Assembly (NCBI GenBank): GCA_964430695.1
Contig: CAYSFO010000009.1
Location: 1-33,632, forward strand
Direction of reading: 5' to 3'
Source: MGBC108787 sp964430695
Lineage (GTDB): Bacteria > Bacillota_I > Bacilli_A > RF39 > UBA660
Length of the DNA stretch: 33,632 nucleotides
The first letter of the stretch is position 1. Each line of letters begins with the position of its first letter. The notes under the pieces are model-generated. The model did not search any database and was not told the DNA's origin. It worked only from the letters and a program-made list of their open reading frames with translations. Below, piece by piece: positions 13,094 to 20,922 of this stretch. A program made the translations under genes and the position numbers.

Positions 13094-14647
13094 ATGGAAT
13101 TTAACACAATGTCCGTAATTACTCTTCTTATTGGTCTTGTAGTAGGAGCCGTTTTGGTAGGTATTATTACTGTTATCCTTGGTGCTAGTGCTAGAAACAA
13201 AGCAGATAAATTATTGAAAGATGCTCAAAAAGAAGCGGAGAGACATAAAAGAGATGCTCTTGCTGAGTTAAAAGAAGAAAGTTATAAATTAAAACAAGAA
13301 ACAGAAAAAGAAATTAAAGAGAAAAAAGCTGATATTCTTGCTAGTGAAGAACGACTTTTATCTCGTGAAAAGTCTTTAGATAAAAGAGAAGAGATGTTAC
13401 AAAATAGAGATTCTCTTTTAGAACAAAAAGATAATAATTTAAGTGCTTTACAAAAACAAGTCCAAGAGAAGGAAAATAAGATGGACGAACTTCTTAAGGA
13501 AGAAATTGAAAAATTAGAGAATATTTCTAAATATTCGAAAGAAAAAGCTCATGATGAAATCATGAAAAGAGTAGAAAGTACAATGGAGGTTGAAATTGCT
13601 GAATTTATTAAAGAGAAGGAGGCAGAAGCTCGACTAGAAGTTGATGAAAAAGCTAAAAATTTATTAGTTAACTCAATGGAAAAATATTCTAATGATGTAA
13701 CTAATTTACAAACCGTATCGACAATTAGTTTACCTAATGATGAAATGAAAGGAAGATTAATTGGTCGTGAAGGAAGAAATATTCGAACAATTGAGGCTGT
13801 TACAGGTGTTGATTTAATTATTGATGACACTCCTGAAGCTATCGTTATTTCATCTTTTGATCCATTTAGAAGAGAAATAGCAAAACAAACAATTGAAACT
13901 TTAATTAAGGATGGAAGAATTCATCCAACAAGAATTGAAGAAATTTATGATAAAGTTTGCAAAGATTTGAATACGCGAGTTACCGAAATTGGTCGTGATG
14001 CGGTATATCAACTTGGATTATCAAAGATTGATCCTGAACTTGTTAATATAATTGGTAAACTAAACTTTAGAACAAGTTATGGACAAAATGCTTTACAACA
14101 TTCAATCGAAGTTGCTAATCTTTGTGGAATAATGGCTGGTGAGCTTGGTGAAAATGTTGCGCAAGCAAAACGTGCTGGATTATTACATGATATTGGTAAA
14201 GCAATTGACTTTGAAGTAGAAGGAAGTCATGTTGAAATTGGTATTGATATTGCCAAGAAATATAAGGAAGATGAAGTTGTCATTAATTCAATTGCGTCTC
14301 ATCATGGTGATGCGGAACAAACAAGTGTTATTTCTTGCTTAGTACAAATTGCTGATACTTTAAGTGCTGCAAGACCTGGAGCTAGAAATGACTCAATGGA
14401 AAACTATATTAAGCGTTTAGAACAACTTGAAGATATTGGAAACTCATTTAGTGGAGTTGATAAATCTTATGCAATGCAAGCTGGACGTGAAATAAGAGTA
14501 ATCGTTAAACCTGATGAGGTTGATGATTTAACTAGTTTCAAAATTGCTCGTGAAATTAAAGATAAGATTGAATCGGAGATGCAATATCCTGGTACAATTA
14601 AAATTACTGTTGTTCGTGAAACAAGAGCTCAAGAAGAAGCAAAATAA
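13094..14647 (+). CDS. rny: Ribonuclease Y
   Basis: RNase Y is a membrane-bound endoribonuclease that starts bulk mRNA decay in many Firmicutes. The 517-aa product shows the full domain order: N-terminal transmembrane segment (about 7-30, VITLLIGLVVGAVLVGIIT), a long Lys/Glu-rich coiled coil (about 30-200), a KH RNA-binding domain (GRLIGREGRNIRTIEAVTG) and an HD domain (LQHSIEVANL, LLHDIGKAID, SHHGDAE). Length and motifs are standard. It has its own promoter and a strong palindromic terminator. Its place near recA is conserved in Bacilli. Confidence 0.98.
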   Translation: MEFNTMSVITLLIGLVVGAVLVGIITVILGASARNKADKLLKDAQKEAERHKRDALAELKEESYKLKQETEKEIKEKKADILASEERLLSREKSLDKREEMLQNRDSLLEQKDNNLSALQKQVQEKENKMDELLKEEIEKLENISKYSKEKAHDEIMKRVESTMEVEIAEFIKEKEAEARLEVDEKAKNLLVNSMEKYSNDVTNLQTVSTISLPNDEMKGRLIGREGRNIRTIEAVTGVDLIIDDTPEAIVISSFDPFRREIAKQTIETLIKDGRIHPTRIEEIYDKVCKDLNTRVTEIGRDAVYQLGLSKIDPELVNIIGKLNFRTSYGQNALQHSIEVANLCGIMAGELGENVAQAKRAGLLHDIGKAIDFEVEGSHVEIGIDIAKKYKEDEVVINSIASHHGDAEQTSVISCLVQIADTLSAARPGARNDSMENYIKRLEQLEDIGNSFSGVDKSYAMQAGREIRVIVKPDEVDDLTSFKIAREIKDKIESEMQYPGTIKITVVRETRAQEEAK

Positions 14648-14673
14648 AACTCAACATATGTTGAGTTTTTATT
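14646..14673 (+). terminator. Palindromic intrinsic terminator after rny
   Basis: AAAACTCAACAT (14646-14657) and ATGTTGAGTTTT (14658-14669) form a perfect palindrome followed by T-rich sequence. Confidence 0.9.
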
Positions 14674-14717
14674 TTGTTTGATAAAAATAATAAAACTTAG
14701 TAAATTTTCTAACTTGT

Positions 14718-14759
14718 CGACAAAATCTGACAAACAAAAGATAAATTATGTGTTAGCAT
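14718..14759 (+). promoter_or_regulatory. Toxin promoter region, copy 1
   Basis: The box CGACAAAATCTGACAA (14718-14733), shared with copy 2, supplies a -35-like cTGACA. TAGCAT (14754-14759), preceded by TGT, is the -10. The spacer is 21 bp in both copies. Transcription would start a few bases before the GAGAAGCA element at 14768. The promoter is inferred from conservation and is weak by consensus. Confidence 0.4.
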
Positions 14760-14852
14760 ACAACATCGAGAAGCAGAAAAGGTGCTTATCATTCCTTAAA
14801 AATTCGGGTGAAAATTCAGGCGGTTTTGGTTATTGCAGTAAAGGAGTGATAT

Positions 14853-14942
14853 ATGATGGGTAAAAAGGATTTCTTAATTCTTTCGTTACTGATTATAATT
14901 TTTATCTTGTTATATGTTGTAGCATATTTACTACACATATAG
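14853..14942 (+). CDS. 29-aa hydrophobic peptide, putative type I toxin, copy 1
   Basis: The peptide begins MMGKKDFLILSLLIIIFI and ends LLYVVAYLLHI. It has a short charged N-terminus (KKD) followed by one membrane-spanning helix, the usual form of type I toxins that damage the inner membrane. AAAGGAG (14840-14846) serves either of the two adjacent ATG codons. The copy at 30979 shares 20 of 29 residues, and ten of those identical residues are encoded by different synonymous codons, which shows selection on the peptide. No known family is assigned. Confidence 0.7.
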   Translation: MMGKKDFLILSLLIIIFILLYVVAYLLHI

Positions 14943-14943
14943 A

Positions 14944-14981
14944 ATATAAAAATAGCATCCTTATTCTCTGAATAAAGATGC
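14944..14981 (-). terminator. Minus-strand terminator of antisense RNA, copy 1
   Basis: The hairpin arms GCATC and GATGC (14955-14959, 14977-14981), with inner TTATT/AATAA, are followed on the minus strand by a T-rich tail (plus-strand A run 14948-14952). There is no T run on the plus strand, so it serves the minus strand. Confidence 0.65.
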
Positions 14982-15032
14982 CGAATCCAAAATGTGGTAA
15001 GCATCATACCCGAAGAATATCTGCTTCTCACT
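14946..15032 (-). ncRNA. Antisense RNA (putative antitoxin), copy 1
   Basis: On the minus strand, TTGAAT (15068-15063), an 18-bp spacer and TATACT (15044-15039) with an extended TGa form a good promoter. The RNA would start near 15032 with GAGAAGCA at its 5' end. It would end at the hairpin GCATC...GATGC (14981-14955) plus a T run, immediately after the toxin stop codon. It would be about 85 nt and fully complementary to the toxin mRNA 3' UTR. Existence is inferred from conserved promoter and terminator. Confidence 0.6.
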
Positions 15033-15038
15033 ACTAAA

Positions 15039-15068
15039 AGTATATCACGATATATTGATTCTATTCAA
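15039..15068 (-). promoter_or_regulatory. Antisense promoter, copy 1
   Basis: Minus strand: TTGAAT, 18 bp, TATACT with upstream TGa. The sequence is almost identical in copy 2. It lies just downstream of the dGTPase gene stop codon and is embedded in the plus-strand toxin terminator. Confidence 0.6.
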
Positions 15069-15085
15069 TATATTTTATTTTTTTG
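15050..15085 (+). terminator. Terminator of toxin mRNA, copy 1
   Basis: ATATATTGA (15050-15058) pairs with TCAATATAT (15065-15073) and a T-rich tract follows. It overlaps the 3' end of the convergent dGTPase gene. Confidence 0.6.
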
Positions 15086-16196
15086 TTGTTCTTTTGTATT
15101 CGTTAATAAAGAACTCATCAGTCATACCAGAAATGTAATCAATTACTTTACGAGCATTACTAGTATTCTTCATATATTCATCATTCATAGTATTTAAATA
15201 TATAGTGTATATATTGTCATTTTTATCTTCATTTTCAACAGATTTATATAAATTTTCAAATAAGACATTAAACATGTTTTTTATTTCATCTTTTTCTTGA
15301 TCTGTATAAGCTTTATCATAAATATGAATATAATTAAATTCTTTTAAATCTCTTATGGCTTCATAAACAGTTTCGGACATTTCTAAATAATTTTTTCCAA
15401 GCGAGTGTTCAATAATATCTTGAGTTATTGTTGATACAATATCTCGATTATTATTACCAAGTACTTTTTTTAGACTAAGCGGTATTTCTTCAATATCAAA
15501 TACACCTAATCTTACTGCATCTTCAATATCTCTTCCAAGATAACCAATTATGTCACTGATACGCACTACACAACCTTCTAAAGTCATAGGTATAAGTTTC
15601 TTAATATATGAAGCATCTTTGTAAGAATTATTATAGTCATTTAAGAAGTCTTCTTTTGTTTTCGTTTTAGGATAGTATTTAGCTTGAACGAATTCACCAT
15701 TATGACAAAGAATACCATCAAGAGTTTGAATACATAAGTTTTTACCATTACCATTATCTTCTAAATTCATAAGAGTTCTAACGGATTGAACATTATGCAT
15801 AAATACGCCTTCATTATATTTTAGGGATATTTCATTTAAATATCTTTCACCTAAATGACCAAAAGGCACGTGACCAATATCATGTCCAAGCGCAATTGCT
15901 TCAATTAAGTCTTCATTTAAATTTAAAGCACGACCAATAGTTCTTGCTATTTTACTTACTAATTGAACATGAATAATTCTTTTTGAAATATGATCATTAG
16001 TTTTTTTTGTAAATACTTGCGTTTTATCAATATATCTTGTGTAAGATAAACTATAGATAATACGATCTGTATCGCGAAAAAAATTAGGACGAATATCATC
16101 TGATAAATTACCAAATAATCTAATGGCATCTTCATCCTTTGTAGCATATTCTGATAATTCTTTTTCATATTTTAACATGTTATCTTTTATATTCAT
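15075..16196 (-). CDS. dgt: dGTPase-like HD-domain triphosphohydrolase
   Basis: This 373-aa protein is of the deoxyguanosinetriphosphate triphosphohydrolase family, which removes triphosphate from dNTPs. The N-terminal FRDTDRIIYSLSYTRYIDKTQVF carries the family's R-D-x-D-R-I signature, next to TQVF. HD metal ligands are His76 (RIIHVQLV), His105-Asp106 (ALGHDIGH) and a downstream Asp in RISDIIGYLGRDIEDA. The C-terminal third is helical. Minus-strand TGaTATAAT (16222-16214) and GAGGTG give promoter and ribosome binding site for ATG 16196. Its 3' end runs into toxin copy 1, so transcripts reading past its stop would be antisense to the toxin mRNA. Confidence 0.92.
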   Translation of the reverse strand: MNIKDNMLKYEKELSEYATKDEDAIRLFGNLSDDIRPNFFRDTDRIIYSLSYTRYIDKTQVFTKKTNDHISKRIIHVQLVSKIARTIGRALNLNEDLIEAIALGHDIGHVPFGHLGERYLNEISLKYNEGVFMHNVQSVRTLMNLEDNGNGKNLCIQTLDGILCHNGEFVQAKYYPKTKTKEDFLNDYNNSYKDASYIKKLIPMTLEGCVVRISDIIGYLGRDIEDAVRLGVFDIEEIPLSLKKVLGNNNRDIVSTITQDIIEHSLGKNYLEMSETVYEAIRDLKEFNYIHIYDKAYTDQEKDEIKNMFNVLFENLYKSVENEDKNDNIYTIYLNTMNDEYMKNTSNARKVIDYISGMTDEFFINEYKRTTKK

Positions 16197-16213
16197 ATCA
16201 ACACCTCAAATAT

Positions 16214-16222
16214 ATTATATCA
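16214..16222 (-). promoter_or_regulatory. Extended -10 promoter of the dGTPase gene
   Basis: Minus-strand TGaTATAAT lies 18 nt before the start codon. It is divergent from TGtTATAAT on the plus strand (16247-16255). Confidence 0.6.
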
Positions 16223-16246
16223 TTAATTTATTTTTAAGTATAAAAA

Positions 16247-16255
16247 TGTTATAAT
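16247..16255 (+). promoter_or_regulatory. Extended -10 promoter upstream of the UDG remnant/YdcF gene
   Basis: TGtTATAAT precedes the decayed uracil-DNA glycosylase fragment. It is probably the surviving promoter, now driving the YdcF-like gene. Confidence 0.45.
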
Positions 16256-16263
16256 ATTTATGA

Positions 16264-16496
16264 TATTTGGATATAATTATTGGTTCTAAAGCTACATCAA
16301 TTTTCTTTCCAAATGAAAAAATTGCAGAATTAGTCTTTAAAAATAGTATATGGAATGGTAAAATAGCAATTGTATTACCTCATCCATCACTTTTAAATAG
16401 AAGTTTGATAAAATCTCATTCTGAGTTCTAGAAAAAAGAATTTTGGAGATACGTAAGATAATAAATGAAGTAATAGAAGAAGATGATAAATTATGA
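16264..16496 (+). pseudogene. Uracil-DNA glycosylase-family remnant (C-terminal part, frameshifted)
   Basis: One frame from about 16264 reads IIIGSKATSIFFPNEK and then IAIVLPHPSLLNRSLIKSH, closely matching the C-terminal LPHPSPLN motif region of uracil-DNA glycosylase-superfamily proteins, until TAG at 16429-16431. Another frame continues from 16440 as ILEIRKIINEVIEEDDKL with TGA at 16494-16496, the expected C-terminal helix. So a frameshift with a stop has split the end, and the N-terminal catalytic part is absent. It fills the gap between the dGTPase gene and the YdcF gene. Confidence 0.65.
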
Positions 16497-17110
16497 TGTT
16501 AACAGATATTGATACAAACAATATAGATGCGAAAATAATTAAAGAAGTTTTATTTTCAACCCCAACATATGACTATAGAGAAGCCGATGTTTTAATTGTT
16601 TTTGGTTGTCATTTAAAATTTGCTCTTGATGAGCGTATTAATTATGCTCTTAGTATTTTGAATACTAAAAAAATTAATAAGATTATTTTAACTGGAGGAG
16701 TAGGAGCTAAGGGTGATTTTAACGAGGCAGAATATATGTTAAATGTTTTATTAAGCAATGGGATAAGTCGTGATGCAATTATAGTGGAAGATAAATCTAC
16801 TACTACAGAAGAAAACGTAATAAATACGATTGAAATCTTAAAAAGTCATGATTTATTAACTAATAAAAAAATAATTCTATTATCTAATGAACCACATTTA
16901 AGAAGAATAAGAATGGAATTTAATCATCTAGTAAAGAATTGTAATATAGAATACGTATGTGAGTATCCAAAAAATTCTTTAGTATCTTATGATAAAGTTA
17001 TGGAAACTGAGGAATCACAAGCTCTAGCAGTAAATGAAATAAAAAAGATTATTAGATTTATTAATGAAGGTATTATTGAAAATGAAGAGATAAATACTAA
17101 CAGTATATAA
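16493..17110 (+). CDS. YdcF-like DUF218 protein
   Basis: This 205-aa protein has the DUF218/YdcF fold. The typical start is DVLIVFGCHLKFALDERINYA, followed by INKIILTGGVGAKGDFNEAEYM, then VEDKSTTTEENVINTIEIL, ILLSNEPHLRR and the C-terminal extension. Some relatives (SanA, ElyC) are membrane-tethered and affect envelope integrity. This one has no transmembrane segment, like cytosolic YdcF, for which nucleotide binding has been suggested. ATG 16493 overlaps the stop of the glycosylase remnant, so it may have been translationally coupled to that gene before decay. Ribosome binding sequence is poor, which agrees with coupling. Confidence 0.85.
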   Translation: MMLTDIDTNNIDAKIIKEVLFSTPTYDYREADVLIVFGCHLKFALDERINYALSILNTKKINKIILTGGVGAKGDFNEAEYMLNVLLSNGISRDAIIVEDKSTTTEENVINTIEILKSHDLLTNKKIILLSNEPHLRRIRMEFNHLVKNCNIEYVCEYPKNSLVSYDKVMETEESQALAVNEIKKIIRFINEGIIENEEINTNSI

Positions 17111-17202
17111 ATATGTAAGAATAATAAAATAGGTTAGTACATAATAATACTAAGAATACTTGAGTTTATGAGTTATATTTCTTAATATAAAGAAGGGATA
17201 AT

Positions 17203-19410
17203 ATGAAATTTTCTAATTTATGTAATACATTTTATAAAATTTTAATAAAAGTAATGCTTTTTTTATGGGGTGTTATTACTCTAACAACAATTTTTAATAT
17301 CTATAATAATACATATAAATTGAGTGCAATTGTTATTATTATTGGATGTATAATAACTTTATTGTCACTTACAGGTATATATCGATATTTAAAACGGTTT
17401 GATGATAGAACAATAAAAAAAATAGCTTTATCTTTATTTATTGTAATATTGATGACGATGCTATTTTGGGGCTTAAACTATCAAGTAATACCTACTTATG
17501 ATTTATCACATATCATTATTAAAGTTAATGAATTATTAAGTAGTAAAACTTTGAATTTTGGTAGTAGCCCTTATTTTTCGATTTATCCGACACAAATTCC
17601 TTTAACCATTTTTCTTTATGGAATTGAGTCTTTTGGTCAAATCATAGGTATGTCTAATCCCGCAAATATGGTAATTATTTATAATGCTTTTATGACATCA
17701 TTTTCTTTTTATATGATTTATAAAGTTTTAAATAAATTATTTAATAGTCGTATAGCTTTAATAGGAATGTTTTTATTAGCATTATATCCAGATTTTTATT
17801 TGTTTGTAAGTTATTATTACACTGATATTATTTCGCTACCTTTTAGTATAATAGGTTATTATTTATTAATTAAATTTGATAATGGTAAAAATAATATGCG
17901 ATATAGCTATCTTTTTTTAGCAGGCATAATATTTGGAGTAGGTACACGATTAAGAGTAGTAGTATTAATTTTACTTATTGCTTATGTACTCGTTTATATT
18001 GCTAAAAATCATTTTAAAGAATTTTTAAAAACATTTATAACTATTATTCTTTCTTTTAGCTTATTTTGGTTAACATATTCCCAATGTATATATCCTAAAT
18101 TTAAAGTTGTAATAGATGAAAACTTAAGAGTTCCTTCTATTCACTGGGTAATGATGGGACTTAATACAAATATTGATGGTGGATATACTGATAAAGATGC
18201 AATGTATTCGATTTTTAGTGAAAATAAAACTAAAGATATTATGAAACAAATCTCAAAACGAATTACAGAAGTTGATTTTCATTTCTACTTTCAAAAACTT
18301 AGTAGAGTATGGTCAACAGGAGATCATGATATTTTAAGAAAGTATGATATTTTAAGTAAGTATGATGGCGTACATAATTTATTAGTTGGTAAAAAACAAA
18401 TTTTTATTCGCTATATTAGTCAAATTTTAAAAGCAAGTATATATTTATTGTTTTTTGTGACACTTTGTTTAGAATTAAATAAAAAGGTAAAAATTCAAAA
18501 TAGTAAAAATGCGATACTTGTAGTAGCTATGTTTGGGGCTATTGTATTTTACTTGATATGGGAAGCCTTGAATCGTTACAGTTTTTCATTTCTACCATGG
18601 ATATTAATGGGCGCAGTACCGAGTATCGAATTTATTGATAATTTATTACGAAAAGAAAAGATTAGTGTTGAAAAACATATAATTAATTGCCAAAAATATA
18701 AAAAGCATTTTAGTAAATTAATAATTATTGTAGTTAACGTACTACTATTATTTACAGGAATTAAATATGCCATTTTAAAAACTAATCAGGAAGATTTTCG
18801 AATTTATCAATATAGTAATACTAAACATTTTATATCTGTTATCGATGAAGAGATAAAAGAAGTATTTGAAGTAAATAATTCATTCAATAAAATTCAATTA
18901 CAAATTAAAAATGATACAATTGATAAACCATGTAATTATATTTATGAAATATATGATATGAATGATAAACTTTTATATAAAGGAGTAAAAGAAATAACTA
19001 AGGGAGAGTATTCAAAGACTGATAATCCATTTTCTATTAGAAATCTTAATTTGAAGTTTCCAACGATAGAAGTTAATGGTTCAAAGAAATTTTATTTAAA
19101 ATTTTATTCACAAGAAGCAACAGAGTCTAGTTATATATCTGTTAATACATTTGTCTTAGAAGAAAATCTTCTTAACTATGAATATAATAGCCCAGAAGGT
19201 TTAGGTGGCAAATATGATATTAATCCTTATGGTGAAACTTATGTAGATAATGTATTGCTAGATGGAAGTCTTAGAATAAAAGTATCTTTAGCCTATAAAG
19301 CTCCAATTTTAAAAGTATATCAATTTATTATTTTAGTATTAATTATAGAATTAATTACTATTATCAGTGTAAAATATACTTTATTAGAAAATAATAAAAA
19401 AAGAAGCTAA
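17203..19410 (+). CDS. Polytopic GT-C type glycosyltransferase (family 39/PMT-like)
   Basis: This 735-aa protein has about a dozen hydrophobic helices in the N-terminal two thirds. A soluble extracytoplasmic beta-rich domain (about 550-690) follows, then a last transmembrane segment (about 705-727). The first large loop carries an acidic motif, TYDLSHIIIKVNEL, and then YFSIYPTQIPLTIFLY, as in lipid-linked-sugar-dependent glycosyltransferases of the PMT/ArnT class. The likely role is transfer of a sugar from a polyprenyl carrier to a surface polymer or protein. Acceptor and sugar are unknown. AGAAGGGA precedes ATG 17203. Its stop codon overlaps that of the convergent permease gene inside a bidirectional terminator. 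Confidence 0.75.
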   Translation: MKFSNLCNTFYKILIKVMLFLWGVITLTTIFNIYNNTYKLSAIVIIIGCIITLLSLTGIYRYLKRFDDRTIKKIALSLFIVILMTMLFWGLNYQVIPTYDLSHIIIKVNELLSSKTLNFGSSPYFSIYPTQIPLTIFLYGIESFGQIIGMSNPANMVIIYNAFMTSFSFYMIYKVLNKLFNSRIALIGMFLLALYPDFYLFVSYYYTDIISLPFSIIGYYLLIKFDNGKNNMRYSYLFLAGIIFGVGTRLRVVVLILLIAYVLVYIAKNHFKEFLKTFITIILSFSLFWLTYSQCIYPKFKVVIDENLRVPSIHWVMMGLNTNIDGGYTDKDAMYSIFSENKTKDIMKQISKRITEVDFHFYFQKLSRVWSTGDHDILRKYDILSKYDGVHNLLVGKKQIFIRYISQILKASIYLLFFVTLCLELNKKVKIQNSKNAILVVAMFGAIVFYLIWEALNRYSFSFLPWILMGAVPSIEFIDNLLRKEKISVEKHIINCQKYKKHFSKLIIIVVNVLLLFTGIKYAILKTNQEDFRIYQYSNTKHFISVIDEEIKEVFEVNNSFNKIQLQIKNDTIDKPCNYIYEIYDMNDKLLYKGVKEITKGEYSKTDNPFSIRNLNLKFPTIEVNGSKKFYLKFYSQEATESSYISVNTFVLEENLLNYEYNSPEGLGGKYDINPYGETYVDNVLLDGSLRIKVSLAYKAPILKVYQFIILVLIIELITIISVKYTLLENNKKRS

Positions 19411-19426
19411 GTAGTTAGCTTCTTTT
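19402..19426. terminator. Bidirectional terminator at convergent overlapping genes
   Basis: AGAAGCTAA (19402-19410) and TTAGCTTCT (19415-19423) with loop GTAG have an A run on the left and T's on the right, so both strands can terminate. Both stop codons lie in the left arm. Confidence 0.8.
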
Positions 19427-20195
19427 CCATTATATTAATTATTATATTAAAAATGAATGATAATAAAGATAGTAGTAATATACCACACATAACTAAAGAT
19501 AAATTGAATACTTGAGTTCCATAAAGAATTAAATACCCAATACCTTTTTTGCAAGATAAGAATTCACCCATCACAACACCAATTAAAGACATTGATAAAT
19601 TTATTTTAGCTGAAGATACGATTTCTTTTTTTGAGGATGGAATAATTAGTTTGGTTAAAATATCTTTTTTAGATGCTCCAAATACTTTAAATAATTTTAT
19701 TAGATTTTTATCACATGATTCCATACCATTTAAGATTGTTATAAATGTAACAATTAAACTTATTAGTAGAGAATTAAATATTATAGATTTAGTACTAGTA
19801 CCTAACCAAATTATTATTAATGGTCCAAGAGCAACTTTTGGTAAACTATTGATAGCAACAATAAATGGATCCAGGATTTTTTTTAGTGTTTTAAATGAAT
19901 ATAATGTTAAAGCCAGAATAAATGCTATAATAAATGTTAATACGAAAGATATAATAACTTCAAAAGTTGTTGTATAAATATGCGGAAATAAATTATTATT
20001 TTGATAAAGTGATATAAGAGTATTTAATACTCTTGTAGGGGATGAAAAGATAAATGAATCAATAACTTTAAATCTTGAAAGTAATTCCCATAAAACTATA
20101 AAACCAATGAGTAATGAAATTTGGCTGATGGTAATTATAATTTTATTTCTTTTAATCTTTTTTAAGTAGAGTAAATGTTCATTTGACATGGTCAA
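19407..20195 (-). CDS. ABC transporter permease (SsuC/ThiX type)
   Basis: This 262-aa membrane permease of the binding-protein-dependent family has about six hydrophobic helices. The EAA-like cytoplasmic loop is visible as FKVFGASKKDILTKLIIPSS, and SLPKVALGPLIIIWLG is typical of the nitrate/sulphonate/taurine and thiamine-precursor branch. Its start overlaps the end of the ATPase gene by 17 bp, so it is translationally coupled. Start alternatives are ATG 20195 and the next ATG two codons later. It is the last gene of the importer operon and ends in a bidirectional terminator. Confidence 0.9.
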   Translation of the reverse strand: MTMSNEHLLYLKKIKRNKIIITISQISLLIGFIVLWELLSRFKVIDSFIFSSPTRVLNTLISLYQNNNLFPHIYTTTFEVIISFVLTFIIAFILALTLYSFKTLKKILDPFIVAINSLPKVALGPLIIIWLGTSTKSIIFNSLLISLIVTFITILNGMESCDKNLIKLFKVFGASKKDILTKLIIPSSKKEIVSSAKINLSMSLIGVVMGEFLSCKKGIGYLILYGTQVFNLSLVMCGILLLSLLSFIFNIIINIMEKKLTT

Positions 20196-20922
20196 TATTA
20201 CTCCTTATAGAATCATAAAGTTTCATAAAAAATTCATCTTTTCTCCGTTCACTCGGAATTAAGTCTTCCTTATAATCGTATTTATATATAGCTTTAATCT
20301 TTCCTGGTCTTTTAGATAGAATAATTATTTTATCACTTAAAGATATAACTTCTTCAATGTCGTGAGATATAAGAATTGTACTTATATTTAATTCTTTTAT
20401 AATTCTATAGACATCATCAGTAATATTCTTTCTAGTTTCAATATCTAGTTTAGAGAACGGTTCATCTAAAAGTAAAATATTTGGCTTTATGGCTAGAGTT
20501 CTAATAAGAGCCAGTCTTTGCCGCATACCACCCGATAAGTTATTTGGATATTCATTCGCAAATTCTAATAGATCATATTTCTTTAGAAGTTCAGTTACAT
20601 ATTCTTTATTTTTTTTAGTTAATTTTTTTTGCAAAGTCAAACCTAGACAGGCGTTTTCCATAACCGTTAACCAAGGAAGTAGAGCATCGGTTTGCATCAT
20701 ATAACCGATAACTAATGGTTTATTATTATGGATATAGCCGAGTGATGGTAATTCATTTTTGGTAATCAAATTAAGTAGAGTAGATTTACCACATCCGGAT
20801 GGACCAATAAAACTGATAATAATATCATCATCAATATCTAATGATATATTATCTAATGCTTTAATTTCTTTAGTAGGGGTATGATATATTTTTGTTATAT
20901 TTTGAATATTAATTAATTTCAT
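20179..20922 (-). CDS. ABC transporter ATP-binding protein (SsuB/TauB type)
   Basis: The 247-aa ATPase subunit energises the importer at the inner membrane face. All motifs are present: Walker A GPSGCGKST, Q-loop MMQTDALLPW, signature LSGGMRQR, Walker B ILLLDEPFS, D-loop KLD and H-loop LISHDIEE. The DALLPW segment is typical of the nitrate/sulphonate/taurine subfamily. It ends with TGA overlapping the permease start, showing that TGA is read as a stop here. Its start overlaps the binding-protein gene by 14 nt. Confidence 0.95.
   Translation of the reverse strand: MKLINIQNITKIYHTPTKEIKALDNISLDIDDDIIISFIGPSGCGKSTLLNLITKNELPSLGYIHNNKPLVIGYMMQTDALLPWLTVMENACLGLTLQKKLTKKNKEYVTELLKKYDLLEFANEYPNNLSGGMRQRLALIRTLAIKPNILLLDEPFSKLDIETRKNITDDVYRIIKELNISTILISHDIEEVISLSDKIIILSKRPGKIKAIYKYDYKEDLIPSERRKDEFFMKLYDSIRSNIDHVK

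Larger units (their letters stand above)
14768..15073 (+). other. Candidate type I toxin-antitoxin locus, copy 1
   Basis: This compact unit holds a 29-aa hydrophobic ORF (14853-14942), a plus-strand terminator (15050-15085) and a convergent minus-strand RNA. The minus-strand promoter lies at the right end and its terminator just after the ORF stop. The first and last parts of the toxin mRNA are complementary in nested order: GAGAAGCA (14768-14775) with TGCTTCTC (15022-15029), and TGCTTATCA (14783-14791) with TGGTAAGCA (14995-15003). All these parts are conserved in the second copy at about 30.9-31.2 kb. The layout resembles TxpA/RatA and BsrG/SR4 of Bacillus, where the antisense RNA covers the 3' end of the toxin mRNA. 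Confidence 0.65.

Noticed and set aside
14678..14863. 61-aa plus-strand ORF over the leader of toxin copy 1
   Set aside because: It has no ribosome binding site, runs through the promoter and 5' UTR elements conserved in copy 2, and has no counterpart there.
19549..19977. 142-aa plus-strand ORF
   Set aside because: It is a shadow of the permease gene on the other strand, with no start signals and no recognisable protein.
20179..20195. TGA read as tryptophan (Mollicutes code)
   Set aside because: TGA ends the ATPase gene in a normal overlap with the permease start, and tryptophans in all proteins seen are TGG.
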